A DNA stretch of 9,010 nucleotides from assembly GCA_050954505.1 (NCBI GenBank), contig JBPBPY010000333.1, forward strand, positions 1 through 9,010, read 5' to 3'. Below the pieces are notes generated by a model that was given only the letters and a program-made list of their open reading frames with translations, made no database searches and was not told the DNA's origin. The position numbers and the translations under genes are program-made. The stretch comes from JAQGMO01 sp050954505. GTDB lineage: Bacteria; Pseudomonadota; Gammaproteobacteria; Burkholderiales; Burkholderiaceae_D. Every line of letters begins with the position of its first letter. Position 1 is the stretch's first letter. Below are positions 1-6,650 of the stretch, piece by piece.

Positions 1-68
1 GCCTTCAGGCGCTGGTCTCTCTCCCACTCATGTTGGGCATCTTCGATTGAATCAGTATGTCTTGGCAT
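1..68 (-). CDS. Start of a further small gene, truncated by the window edge
   Basis: An ATG at 68-66 follows the stop of the fibre-associated gene (TAA at 80-78) and is preceded by AGGA at 78-75 with a six-base spacer, a strong ribosome site that overlaps the stop codon. Twenty-two codons are visible, beginning MPRHTDSIEDAQHEWERDQR and staying hydrophilic and highly charged. I do not recognise the product. In this position phages often carry a further fibre accessory gene or the lysis genes, but nothing visible tells which. No signal peptide or membrane segment appears in the part seen. Confidence 0.6.
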   Translation of the reverse strand, partial: MPRHTDSIEDAQHEWERDQRLK

Positions 69-77
69 GGGCCGTCC

Positions 78-548
78 TTATGGCAGCAGGATCGCTGGCA
101 CTTGAGGCATCATTGCCACGGCTTCGGCTGGCGTTGGAATTGCCACCTCGCCGGCATTGATCCGATCAAGATACGCATAGGCAGCCTGGTTAGCTTCGTC
201 CATCCATTGCGCGAAGGCCAGCCCTTGATCGTGGAACGGTCCCGTATACCCGGCGCGAAGGGCAAACGTCATTGCGCTGTCGTAGCGCAGGTCTGTCGCC
301 ACCTTGTTGATGGCAGCGTCGACAGCAGCCATTGCGGCAGCCATCTTTTCGGCATCGGTAGGCTCAGGCGCCGGCGTCAGGTTTGGCTCAGCGAACAGGC
401 CATCGGCAAACGTGTCACCAATATTTGCCGCCGTGCCGTCCAGTACCTCTACTGCGATGCGTCCTGGACCTGGCGACCATTTCGTTTCACCGTCCCAGAT
501 CACCATGTTGGCAACTTTGCCGTTTTCAATCAGAGCGTATGTTTTCAT
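78..548 (-). CDS. Small tail-fibre-associated protein
   Basis: A 156-residue protein whose start, MKTYALIENGKVANMVIWDG, is typical of small proteins encoded right after phage tail fibre genes; a Pro-rich linker (TPAPEPTDAEK) separates this from a helical C-terminal part with RYDSAMTFALRAGYTGPF, GLAFAQWMDEANQAAYAYLD and IPTPAEAVAMMP. That C-terminal pattern (Tyr-Asp, then Gly-x-Ala-Phe-x-x-Trp, then Pro-Thr-x-x-Glu) recurs in tail-fibre neighbours of betaproteobacterial and other prophages. It may be a fibre chaperone or a minor structural part; the activity is not known. I prefer ATG at 548 because GGTGA at 558-554 is well placed before it and homologous proteins begin MKTYA. An ATG at 560 in the same frame would add four residues but has no ribosome site. 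It overlaps the end of the glycine-rich gene only if the 560 start is used. Confidence 0.72.
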   Translation of the reverse strand: MKTYALIENGKVANMVIWDGETKWSPGPGRIAVEVLDGTAANIGDTFADGLFAEPNLTPAPEPTDAEKMAAAMAAVDAAINKVATDLRYDSAMTFALRAGYTGPFHDQGLAFAQWMDEANQAAYAYLDRINAGEVAIPTPAEAVAMMPQVPAILLP

Positions 549-553
549 CGTGA

Positions 554-558
554 TCACC
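554..558 (-). promoter_or_regulatory. Ribosome binding site deciding the start at 548
   Basis: GGTGA lies five bases before the ATG at 548-546, inside the last codons of the glycine-rich fibre gene. The alternative ATG at 560-558 is preceded only by a T-rich stretch, so this site supports the shorter protein. Confidence 0.5.
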
Positions 559-1354
559 ATTCGAAAATTACAAAACCGGCAGCACCGACGCCACCATTGC
601 CACCTGCGCCGGTAGCACCATAGGAGCCGCCACCGCCGCCGCCGCCCGTGCCATAGCCACCACCTGCACGCCCAGCAGCGCCGACGCCGCCACCGGCGCG
701 CCCAGCACCACCGCCGCCACCAAACGAATTGGAGGCGCCAACACCACCGCCACCAGTGGATTGATTCGACACGCAGTCACCACCATCCGAACCGTTTGGA
801 TAACCAGCACCGCCGCCCCCACCGCCGCCGGCATTCGCACCGCCGGCGCCACCGGTCCCGCCGGTCAGAGTGATCAGCGAGCCAATGACGGTATTGCCGC
901 CAGCACCCCCCGCCGTGCCACCGTTGCTCCCATATGCACCGGTGCCCGAGCCACCAGCGGCGCCGATGGTCACCGCGATGGATTGGCCAGGCGTCACGGT
1001 GAAGGATTGCCGCTGGATGCTTTGTCCGGCGCCGCCACCGCCGCCGCCCGCGCCGGACGAGGGGATGCCGACGTTACTGCCGCCACCGCCACCACCTCCC
1101 GCGCCGCCGGCCGCGCCCGAGACAAACAAGGTGGTAATGCCGTCAGGAACGACAAACGTTCCGCTGGCAATCATCCGGTTCATGGCACCGGGTGCGGAAG
1201 CGCCCAAGGCCACGCGTGCGGCGCTCTTGTTGCCGCTGTCTGTGCCCAGCATGTCGGCAATGAAGTTTCGAATCCCGGCAAAGTTGATTTTTTGCTGGGC
1301 ATTTGTCGTTGAAGCGCCTGTGAGCGATGCTTCGGTTGGTAGTTGTGTGGCCAT
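554..1354 (-). CDS. Glycine-rich tail fibre / probable receptor-binding protein
   Basis: A 266-residue protein. Residues 1-60 are a typical tail-fibre attachment segment (INFAGIRNFIADMLGTDSG, then SAARVALGA). FVVPDGITTLFVSGA at 67-81 opens a glycine-rich domain of the type described for phage fibres, with Gly runs near 86-92, 103-108, 176-182, 212-216 and 237-243, and the closing strand GFVIFEW that is usual for this group. A beta-strand pair (SFTVTPGQSIAVTIG) sits at 117-131. Polyglycine helices are known from the Salmonella phage S16 adhesin, so a packed polyglycine sandwich exposing variable loops is plausible but inferred. ATG overlaps the J-like stop as TAATG, and AGGGGG at 1370-1365 serves as ribosome site. 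Its DNA is markedly richer in GC than its neighbours because of glycine codons. A role in host recognition follows from position next to J. Confidence 0.82.
   Translation of the reverse strand: MATQLPTEASLTGASTTNAQQKINFAGIRNFIADMLGTDSGNKSAARVALGASAPGAMNRMIASGTFVVPDGITTLFVSGAAGGAGGGGGGGSNVGIPSSGAGGGGGGAGQSIQRQSFTVTPGQSIAVTIGAAGGSGTGAYGSNGGTAGGAGGNTVIGSLITLTGGTGGAGGANAGGGGGGGAGYPNGSDGGDCVSNQSTGGGGVGASNSFGGGGGAGRAGGGVGAAGRAGGGYGTGGGGGGGSYGATGAGGNGGVGAAGFVIFEW
575..1123 (-). repeat. Low-complexity GGN-codon tract coding for polyglycine
   Basis: Within the glycine-rich fibre gene, long runs of GGN codons (seen on the plus strand as gcc, acc and gcg triplets) recur over residues about 78-260. The repeats are imperfect and always in codon phase, so length changes by slippage would keep the reading frame. 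Confidence 0.7.
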
Positions 1355-4300
1355 TACGCTGGTACCCCCTGGATGTGTGCGTCGATGAATCCTGCTGTTT
1401 TCTGATTGGCCGCGTCATAGCAGTAGATGAGCGGCCCGGTGATGGCTTTGTCGAACGTGCGAGCGCTCAGCGCTGTGCCGCCGTTCTCCTGCAGCTGCAG
1501 CTGTACGTTGTTGATCGCGCGCCAGGCGAGCTTTGTCGGCAGCCGGAGGCCGGAGGCCGGCACGAAAATATCGTTGATGTCTTCGTTCTGGTCTGGCACG
1601 TCGAAGTTCAGCACCAGGTCGTAAATGATTCCTGGGCGGATGCCGGCCTGGGTGGTAATGCGGAAATCGATGGCCGCTTCGCCAATGTTTTTGATCTCGC
1701 CCGGCCAGACCTGCCACGCCGTCGGCGTTTGCCACACCAGGTCGCCATCTTCATTCGGCCAGAACTTGCCGGTATCGGCGCCCCAGAACACACCTTGGGT
1801 ACCGTAGCGGAACTCAATGCCGTAGGAGATTGGCGCTACCCAGAAACCCAGCGCGTCACTGCTGTAGAACGTGGCGGCGTCGGCAGTCCAGAACGTCGAA
1901 CCGTCTGTGCCGACGATGGCTGACAAGGTCAGGCGCGAGCCAGCTTGCTCCGCATGCGTGACGTATTGGGTGACATATTCCATGGCGCCGTAACTGACCA
2001 AGGCCCAATAGTTTTCTGCCACCCGGCCAAAGTGCGGCGCATCGTCATCGAGCCAGAATTTGCCACCGGTATCGTTGGCAACCAGCGTGCCATTCGAGAC
2101 CGTTCCATTGGTCTTGGCACCAGGGAAGCCGGCCGCCTGGTCGTCGTAGGTCAAGATCAAGTTCTCGACGATGACATCACCAAGATTGGCCACGATGACC
2201 GCAGCATTGAGCGATTCATTGCCGCTCATGTCAACCGCCTTGATCATCAACGTGCAGACGCCGGGTGGAATCAACTCGGGCTTGAATGGCGATTGCGTCA
2301 CGACGCCGTCATGCAGGTTGGAGGCGTTGCTCCAGACGCGGTTTTCACCGTACTGGAACCGCAGGACGTAGCCGCGCAGATCCCCGACTGCAACCGGTGG
2401 CCAGGAGAGTACGCCGTTGGTGATTGAAAACGTTTCAACACTTGGCGGAATCAATGAACCGTAGACCACCGCAGGCATTGCCGACAGATTGCCGGTGGTA
2501 TCCACTGCCCGCGCGAGGACTGTAATTTCATCGCCAGCAATACTCGGCAGTGAGAATGTCGCCTCAGTGACAATGCCAAAATGCAGTGGGATCGAATGCT
2601 CCCAGTCCAGGCTGTGAGACAGGTTGTAGCGCAGAACGTATCCAGCCAGATCGGCAGCAGCAACAGCGTCCCAGGAAATGATCGGGTCTGCAAATTGCAG
2701 GCCAGTGACGTTTGGCGGCGGCTCACGAAGTCCTTGGACCGCGTAGGATATTGTTGACGAACTGCCTTTTCGACCAAGAGGGTCATATGGGACCAGCTCG
2801 AAGGCCCAGCTATCGTCGAGTCCCGCTGAAAAACTAAATGCCCTGCCCGATGTGGCGCCCAGGCGCTGCCGCGCGCCGCCGTTGTTTGTTCCAAAAACCT
2901 CGGCGAATGAATAATTGCCTGAAACATCGAAGCTGATTGTTAACGTGTCGGCAAATCCGTTGCCCTGTCGTTGCAGCTCTTCTGTGACGACAACATTGGT
3001 CAGAACCGGCACCCCGTTTGCCAGTAATGACTGATTAACCGGTGGCACGTAGGCGCCATTGAGTACGTAGTTCCAAAACTCAGGGCTGTCAGGCACTACC
3101 GTCACCGTCGCACCGGCCAGGTTTGCTTGTGGCTGGATGCTCGTCACGCGAACGCGGTAGCCTGGTGTTGCCTTAAAGTCGTAAATCCAGATGGTGTCTT
3201 CAGGGCGGTTGACAGCGCTGTCACCAGGGATAGCCACACCAGCCGGCCAGGCAGTCGTCAGCGTGAGCGTCCGGCTAGAACCGGAAAACGCCGCCACGCC
3301 AAAAACGCGGTAGCCGCGCTCGCCTGGGACGCGCAGGCCGATATAACCGGCACCCGACCCTGCCGGCACGATATCGTCGAGGGTCAAAGTCAGGAAGCCG
3401 CCAGCATTAACTGCGCTGATCAGCCGACCACCGTAGCCCCACTGCGTTACGTCGTGCGTCAATGCCATTACTGACATGCGCTTGTAGGTCAGATGTTCAA
3501 TATCAGTTTCGTAGCTGATGTCTTTTCGTTGGTAGACGCTTTGCCCCATGTGAAAACGAGCCAGGATCGCAGCATGCGCCTGGCTGGTGACGCCAACAGA
3601 CGTCAACCGCGACGGATTCAGCGTGACCGGTATGCTCGGGTCGCTTACACGAAGCGTCTGCCACGAAAAGTCCCGGTCCCGGTCGTAGTAGGCATATTCG
3701 ATGCCGTCTGCCGTTTCCAGCGTCTGGTAATTCACGCTGAAGCTTTTGGCCTTCATGGTGGCCATGTTGACCACGCCTTCGATTGGCTGATTCTCTGCAG
3801 CCCACACCACGCCAAGCTTTCCAGATTGCCATGTAACCGATCCCATACCGACGGCGCAGATCGCGTCCAGCACATCGCCACTGCTGATCGTGGAGTCGAA
3901 CCAATTATCGAATGTGAAGCCCATGGCAGCGCAGCGCACCATGAAGCCTTGCAAAGATTCGATATCGATCATGCTGTCGTCCAGCCCCATGCCAGCCAGC
4001 AGAACGTTTTGCCCTACGCGCGGGTCATAGCCGTAGATTCCTCGAGCGAACTGCAGGAACTGGGCGCCAGGGTTCGACAAGCCGTTTTCGCGCGTGGTGG
4101 CGGTCACCCAGGCCGAGCCGTCGTAATACGGCATAGGCTTGGCATCGGCGACCCAGCTCAGTTCGTCCAGCGTCCCGTTCAGTTGCCCAGTGGCTTTGAT
4201 CCGCAAACCGTACCGGCCCATGCCGCCGTACTGCCCGCCATCTGGCTGGATGGTGCGAAGCTGAGAGAATGAAAACTGGCTGACTTGCGTGCTAGTCGAA

Positions 4301-5427
4301 AAATCGGCTGTCACTTTGATGACGCGGACTTCATACTGGCCAACAGGCACCTGCTTGGTGAACGTGTGGCGAATTGGCGTGGTGGAAACACTGTAGATCG
4401 TGATTGATCCACCGCCGGTATAGTAGGCGTGGGACTCATCGAAAAATTCAACCCACGGGCCATTTGGCAGCAGGCGGTATTGGCAGAAGAATGCCGCACC
4501 GTACCGCTCATAGCTTCCATCCGCATTCACGGCGTAGAGTGTGCCTTCCAGGTCGATCTGCAGCAGCAAAGCCTCTGCCGAGCTGGTGCGCGTGACGTAA
4601 GCGCCAGTCGTGCCATCGTTGAGCAACTGGGCGCCCTCGATCGTGTCGACGTTGCCCCAGCCTTCCATATCCTGCTGCGGCATCCCGGCCAGGTCGCGCG
4701 TGGTCGTAGTGAAATCACTGTAGCTCGACAAAGGTGTCGTACCAATGCGCAAGTCGCGCACGACATTGACGTTGATTCCCGCGTGAAACATGGAATACAG
4801 AATCTGGTCTTCACCGTCGAAGAATGTATACGGCACAGATGCGTAGTCAGGCGTGACACGCAATGAGCCGAGCAGAAAGCCCAGCGGTTCATACGGACGC
4901 GCACGGTTTCGACCACCGCCAAGCTTGTAGGTCGGACTAGCCTCAGATGACGCCAAAGCCGAAGCACTCACGGTCTTCGGAGATAAAACCTTGTTGATGA
5001 TCAGCGAGCCACCAACCGTAATGGCAGCCGATATGCCTCCAACGATCAGGCCAGCATTGGCGGCAACATACGTTCCACCAAATGCGCTGTAAGCAGCACC
5101 GGCCAATTCCGGCGCAAATGTGGCGAGCGCTACTACCGCAATTAGGCCGATAGCAGATTTCTTGACGATCGCGCGACATTCGATAAAGGCGCCATGGTTT
5201 GGCCGGCATTTATCCCAGAGCGAGGGGGGAATCTCGAAGCCGCCGATTGTGACTATCCAGATACCACTGTCGATATCATCGACGTGCCGGCGGAGAAATG
5301 AGCCGAGATATTCGCGCGGCAGTAGGTCGCATGCCATGCGGCGCTGGCCGGTCAGAGTCAGCGGGTGCGGAGTGACCTTGAAACAGCCAGGCGTGATAAC
5401 TGAGCCATCGACGTCGATCAGTTCCAT
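1354..5427 (-). CDS. J-like central tail fibre / host-specificity protein with hydrophobic N-terminal region
   Basis: A 1357-residue tail-tip protein. Residues 1-90 form a small domain including GIWIVTIGGFEIPPSLWDKC. Residues about 92-150 are hydrophobic and Gly/Ala-rich, with two or three possible membrane-spanning stretches. GGGRNRARPYEPLGFLLGS near 170-187 opens the J-like body. Residues about 450-620 (YGYDPRVGQN, DVLDAICAVGMGSVTWQSGK) resemble the hub-type Phage-tail_3 region. Two fibronectin III-like repeats lie at about 902-990 and 992-1080 (AGYVLRYN; RGYVLRFQ; both with AVDTTGN or AVDMSGN). Residues 1080-1357 hold FW repeats and a beta-rich end. By analogy with lambda J it forms the fibre and contacts the receptor, the C-terminus probably giving specificity. 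ATG at 5427 has AAGGG eight bases upstream. It overlaps the peptidase gene by ten bases and the glycine-rich gene by one (TAATG). Confidence 0.9.
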   Translation of the reverse strand: MELIDVDGSVITPGCFKVTPHPLTLTGQRRMACDLLPREYLGSFLRRHVDDIDSGIWIVTIGGFEIPPSLWDKCRPNHGAFIECRAIVKKSAIGLIAVVALATFAPELAGAAYSAFGGTYVAANAGLIVGGISAAITVGGSLIINKVLSPKTVSASALASSEASPTYKLGGGRNRARPYEPLGFLLGSLRVTPDYASVPYTFFDGEDQILYSMFHAGINVNVVRDLRIGTTPLSSYSDFTTTTRDLAGMPQQDMEGWGNVDTIEGAQLLNDGTTGAYVTRTSSAEALLLQIDLEGTLYAVNADGSYERYGAAFFCQYRLLPNGPWVEFFDESHAYYTGGGSITIYSVSTTPIRHTFTKQVPVGQYEVRVIKVTADFSTSTQVSQFSFSQLRTIQPDGGQYGGMGRYGLRIKATGQLNGTLDELSWVADAKPMPYYDGSAWVTATTRENGLSNPGAQFLQFARGIYGYDPRVGQNVLLAGMGLDDSMIDIESLQGFMVRCAAMGFTFDNWFDSTISSGDVLDAICAVGMGSVTWQSGKLGVVWAAENQPIEGVVNMATMKAKSFSVNYQTLETADGIEYAYYDRDRDFSWQTLRVSDPSIPVTLNPSRLTSVGVTSQAHAAILARFHMGQSVYQRKDISYETDIEHLTYKRMSVMALTHDVTQWGYGGRLISAVNAGGFLTLTLDDIVPAGSGAGYIGLRVPGERGYRVFGVAAFSGSSRTLTLTTAWPAGVAIPGDSAVNRPEDTIWIYDFKATPGYRVRVTSIQPQANLAGATVTVVPDSPEFWNYVLNGAYVPPVNQSLLANGVPVLTNVVVTEELQRQGNGFADTLTISFDVSGNYSFAEVFGTNNGGARQRLGATSGRAFSFSAGLDDSWAFELVPYDPLGRKGSSSTISYAVQGLREPPPNVTGLQFADPIISWDAVAAADLAGYVLRYNLSHSLDWEHSIPLHFGIVTEATFSLPSIAGDEITVLARAVDTTGNLSAMPAVVYGSLIPPSVETFSITNGVLSWPPVAVGDLRGYVLRFQYGENRVWSNASNLHDGVVTQSPFKPELIPPGVCTLMIKAVDMSGNESLNAAVIVANLGDVIVENLILTYDDQAAGFPGAKTNGTVSNGTLVANDTGGKFWLDDDAPHFGRVAENYWALVSYGAMEYVTQYVTHAEQAGSRLTLSAIVGTDGSTFWTADAATFYSSDALGFWVAPISYGIEFRYGTQGVFWGADTGKFWPNEDGDLVWQTPTAWQVWPGEIKNIGEAAIDFRITTQAGIRPGIIYDLVLNFDVPDQNEDINDIFVPASGLRLPTKLAWRAINNVQLQLQENGGTALSARTFDKAITGPLIYCYDAANQKTAGFIDAHIQGVPA
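1732..2058 (-). repeat. Aromatic FW repeat in the C-terminal part of the J-like protein
   Basis: Protein-level repeat within the J-like gene. FW pairs occur at residues 1124-1125 (KFWLDDDAPHF), 1179-1180 (TFWTADAATFY, continuing to GFW at 1195-1196) and 1214-1215 (VFWGADTGKFW, continuing to DLVW at 1232). The shared pattern is FW, two residues, Asp, three residues, Phe plus an aromatic. Spacing and Asp positions agree between copies, while the DNA has diverged, so the repeats are old or kept by structure. Confidence 0.6.
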
Positions 5428-5804
5428 CGGTAGAACCCTTCGATGCGCAATCCGTAGGCAGGTAGATCGGACAGACGCTGCAGCAGGCTATGGCCCAGCT
5501 CGCAGGTCGTGTGCAGCACCCAGGCCACGCCGGAGAGCAGAAACACGGTTCCAATGTGCTTCGGCTCGCCGTGCATGACGACGACATCGCCGTCGCGCAG
5601 GTCGGCCTTGTCAATGGGCATGGCCAACTCGCCCGAGTAACGATTGATCGTCGCTTCCCCGGCTGCCTGCCGCTGCCGGCGTCCTGGCATGGCGATGTGC
5701 TTGCCGAATAGCTCTGCCTGCACCAACATCGCCAGGTCGGCGCAGTCGAGCGTATCCACTTCGTAGGGCAAGCCGACGAAGCGTTCAATATCTGCGATGT
5801 TCAT
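5418..5804 (-). CDS. NlpC/P60-like tail-tip peptidase, short gpK-like protein
   Basis: A 128-residue protein. Cys21 in the context DTLDCADLAMLV matches the catalytic cysteine motif of NlpC/P60 cysteine peptidases; His83 in GEPKHIGTVFL fits the catalytic histidine, and His98 (WVLHTT) could be the third polar residue. Such tail-tip enzymes probably cut peptidoglycan cross-links locally during infection. Lambda gpK is larger, with an additional JAB/Mov34-type domain upstream; that domain is absent here, so this is the minimal peptidase part. I chose ATG at 5804 because AGGA at 5813-5810 lies five bases upstream and homologous proteins start near the IADIERFVGLPY segment; a longer reading from 5888 would overlap the DUF1833 gene heavily. 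One base separates it from the DUF1833 stop, and its end overlaps the J-like gene by ten bases. Confidence 0.85.
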   Translation of the reverse strand: MNIADIERFVGLPYEVDTLDCADLAMLVQAELFGKHIAMPGRRQRQAAGEATINRYSGELAMPIDKADLRDGDVVVMHGEPKHIGTVFLLSGVAWVLHTTCELGHSLLQRLSDLPAYGLRIEGFYRWN

Positions 5805-5805
5805 T

Positions 5806-6279
5806 TCAGTCCTGGAAGATGCCGGGCGAGGTGTTTGGATCGTGGCGTAGGCGCACTGCTTGCTGCCGCATGAGGAAATCCACGCCAAGCGTGGCGGTAA
5901 TCAGCGCGGCATTTGCACTCACGTTGGTCATGGGTACGGTCCATTGCCACTCGATAACGTTGGGGGACGCGCGGTCAACCAGCATGATGGTGGCCATCAC
6001 CACCGCCGACGGCGGCAGGCGCTCAAGCTCAGCAGTCAAGTCTCGGCCCACGTTATCAATCTCTATGGTCGACTTAGGCGACTCACCAGCCACGTCCTGC
6101 GGATAGGTAAAGCGGAACGGCAGTGCCACGTAGGTCACGCCGCCACTGATCCAATTCCGAGTGTCGTTGACGATGTGCGCGGGGCCGCTGAAGCTAGCAT
6201 GCGAAATTGTAAGCAGTTCCAGCACGCCATCAGGGTCGCTGACGCGCTGACGCTTGGCATTGAATGATGCGCTGGTCAT
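5806..6279 (-). CDS. DUF1833 family phage tail protein, gpL-like position
   Basis: A 157-residue protein that I recognise as a DUF1833 member. Characteristic parts are the opening GVLELLTISHASFSGP, then HIVNDTRNWISGGVTYVALPF, the strongly conserved style of STIEIDNVGRDLTAELERLP, WQWTVPMTNV, and the C-terminal DFLMRQQAVRLRHDPNTSPG ending in GIFQD. DUF1833 genes sit between the gpM-like and the NlpC/P60 genes in many siphovirus tail modules, the position of lambda L, so a role in tail-tip assembly is likely. The biochemical activity is not known. The start ATG at 6279-6277 overlaps the upstream stop as ATGA. I see no good Shine-Dalgarno sequence in front of it, so translation probably depends on coupling to the upstream gene. 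Confidence 0.9.
   Translation of the reverse strand: MTSASFNAKRQRVSDPDGVLELLTISHASFSGPAHIVNDTRNWISGGVTYVALPFRFTYPQDVAGESPKSTIEIDNVGRDLTAELERLPPSAVVMATIMLVDRASPNVIEWQWTVPMTNVSANAALITATLGVDFLMRQQAVRLRHDPNTSPGIFQD
5810..5813 (-). promoter_or_regulatory. Ribosome binding site deciding the start of the NlpC/P60 gene
   Basis: AGGA five bases before the ATG at 5804, embedded in the last codons of the DUF1833 gene. It supports the 128-residue form over a reading that would begin at 5888. Confidence 0.6.
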
Positions 6280-6650
6280 AGGGCGCGCAGGTATTCGATT
6301 TGCAGCGTACGGGTGGTGTACGCCAGGCGCCCGCCCCCCATTGATGACAGTGCCCCCAAGGTCCCTGCCACGGCGCGGCAGGACCGCACCGCGCCGGTAC
6401 GCGGATCAGTGAAGTCGAACCATACAGTTCCGGCACCTGCTCCAGTTGCGGAGTAATACCAGTCCTCAAACGATGCAGCATCAGTCTTATTGAGGAACAG
6501 AACATTCAGCGCCAGCGTCACCAGCGTGTCACTCTGCACCTTGCGTTGCTTGGGCATGCCACGATCCATATCGGAGCGCAGCGCGGTCGGGCTATGGGCC
6601 TCGCTGTAGCCTTCCGCCGAGACGCGGGCATAGGATGGGAATACAGCCAT
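6276..6650 (-). CDS. Minor tail protein, lambda gpM-like
   Basis: A 124-residue protein immediately after the tape measure gene, the place held by gpM in lambda. Its pattern is that of small tail-tip proteins of this group: an N-terminal segment describing the profile being fitted (YARVSAEGYSEAHSPTALRS), a beta-rich middle, the TDAASFEDWYYSATGAGAGT stretch, then WFDFTDPRTGAVRSCR and a final strand LQIEYLRAL. By family knowledge it would help form the tail tip that links tube, tape measure and baseplate hub. The ATG at 6650-6648 overlaps the preceding stop by one base (TAATG) and has AAGG at 6661-6658, a good Shine-Dalgarno spacing. Its own stop overlaps the next start as ATGA. Assignment rests on position, length and fold style rather than on a decisive motif. 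Confidence 0.75.
   Translation of the reverse strand: MAVFPSYARVSAEGYSEAHSPTALRSDMDRGMPKQRKVQSDTLVTLALNVLFLNKTDAASFEDWYYSATGAGAGTVWFDFTDPRTGAVRSCRAVAGTLGALSSMGGGRLAYTTRTLQIEYLRAL

Noticed and set aside
57..623. Plus-strand open frame of 188 codons across the left end
   Set aside because: It lies opposite the fibre-associated gene and its neighbours, is rich in Trp, His and Arg, and has no ribosome site or likeness to known proteins.
600..1110. Recurring gccgccacc triplets as a possible CRISPR-like or regulatory repeat
   Set aside because: The repeats are in codon phase with polyglycine, vary in length and have no spacers of constant size.
870..1388. Proline- and alanine-rich open frame on the plus strand, 172 codons
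   Set aside because: It is the antisense of the GGN-codon tract of the glycine-rich fibre gene; Pro/Ala/Thr composition is what complementing glycine codons gives, and there is no ribosome site or family likeness.
3493..4272. Plus-strand open frame of 259 codons inside the J-like gene
   Set aside because: The GC-rich complement of a well supported gene leaves long open frames; the product shows no domain and is full of His/Arg/Ala without structure.
5276..5788. Minus-strand open frame overlapping the NlpC/P60 and J starts
   Set aside because: It runs in another frame through two genes with clear motifs and has no family features of its own.
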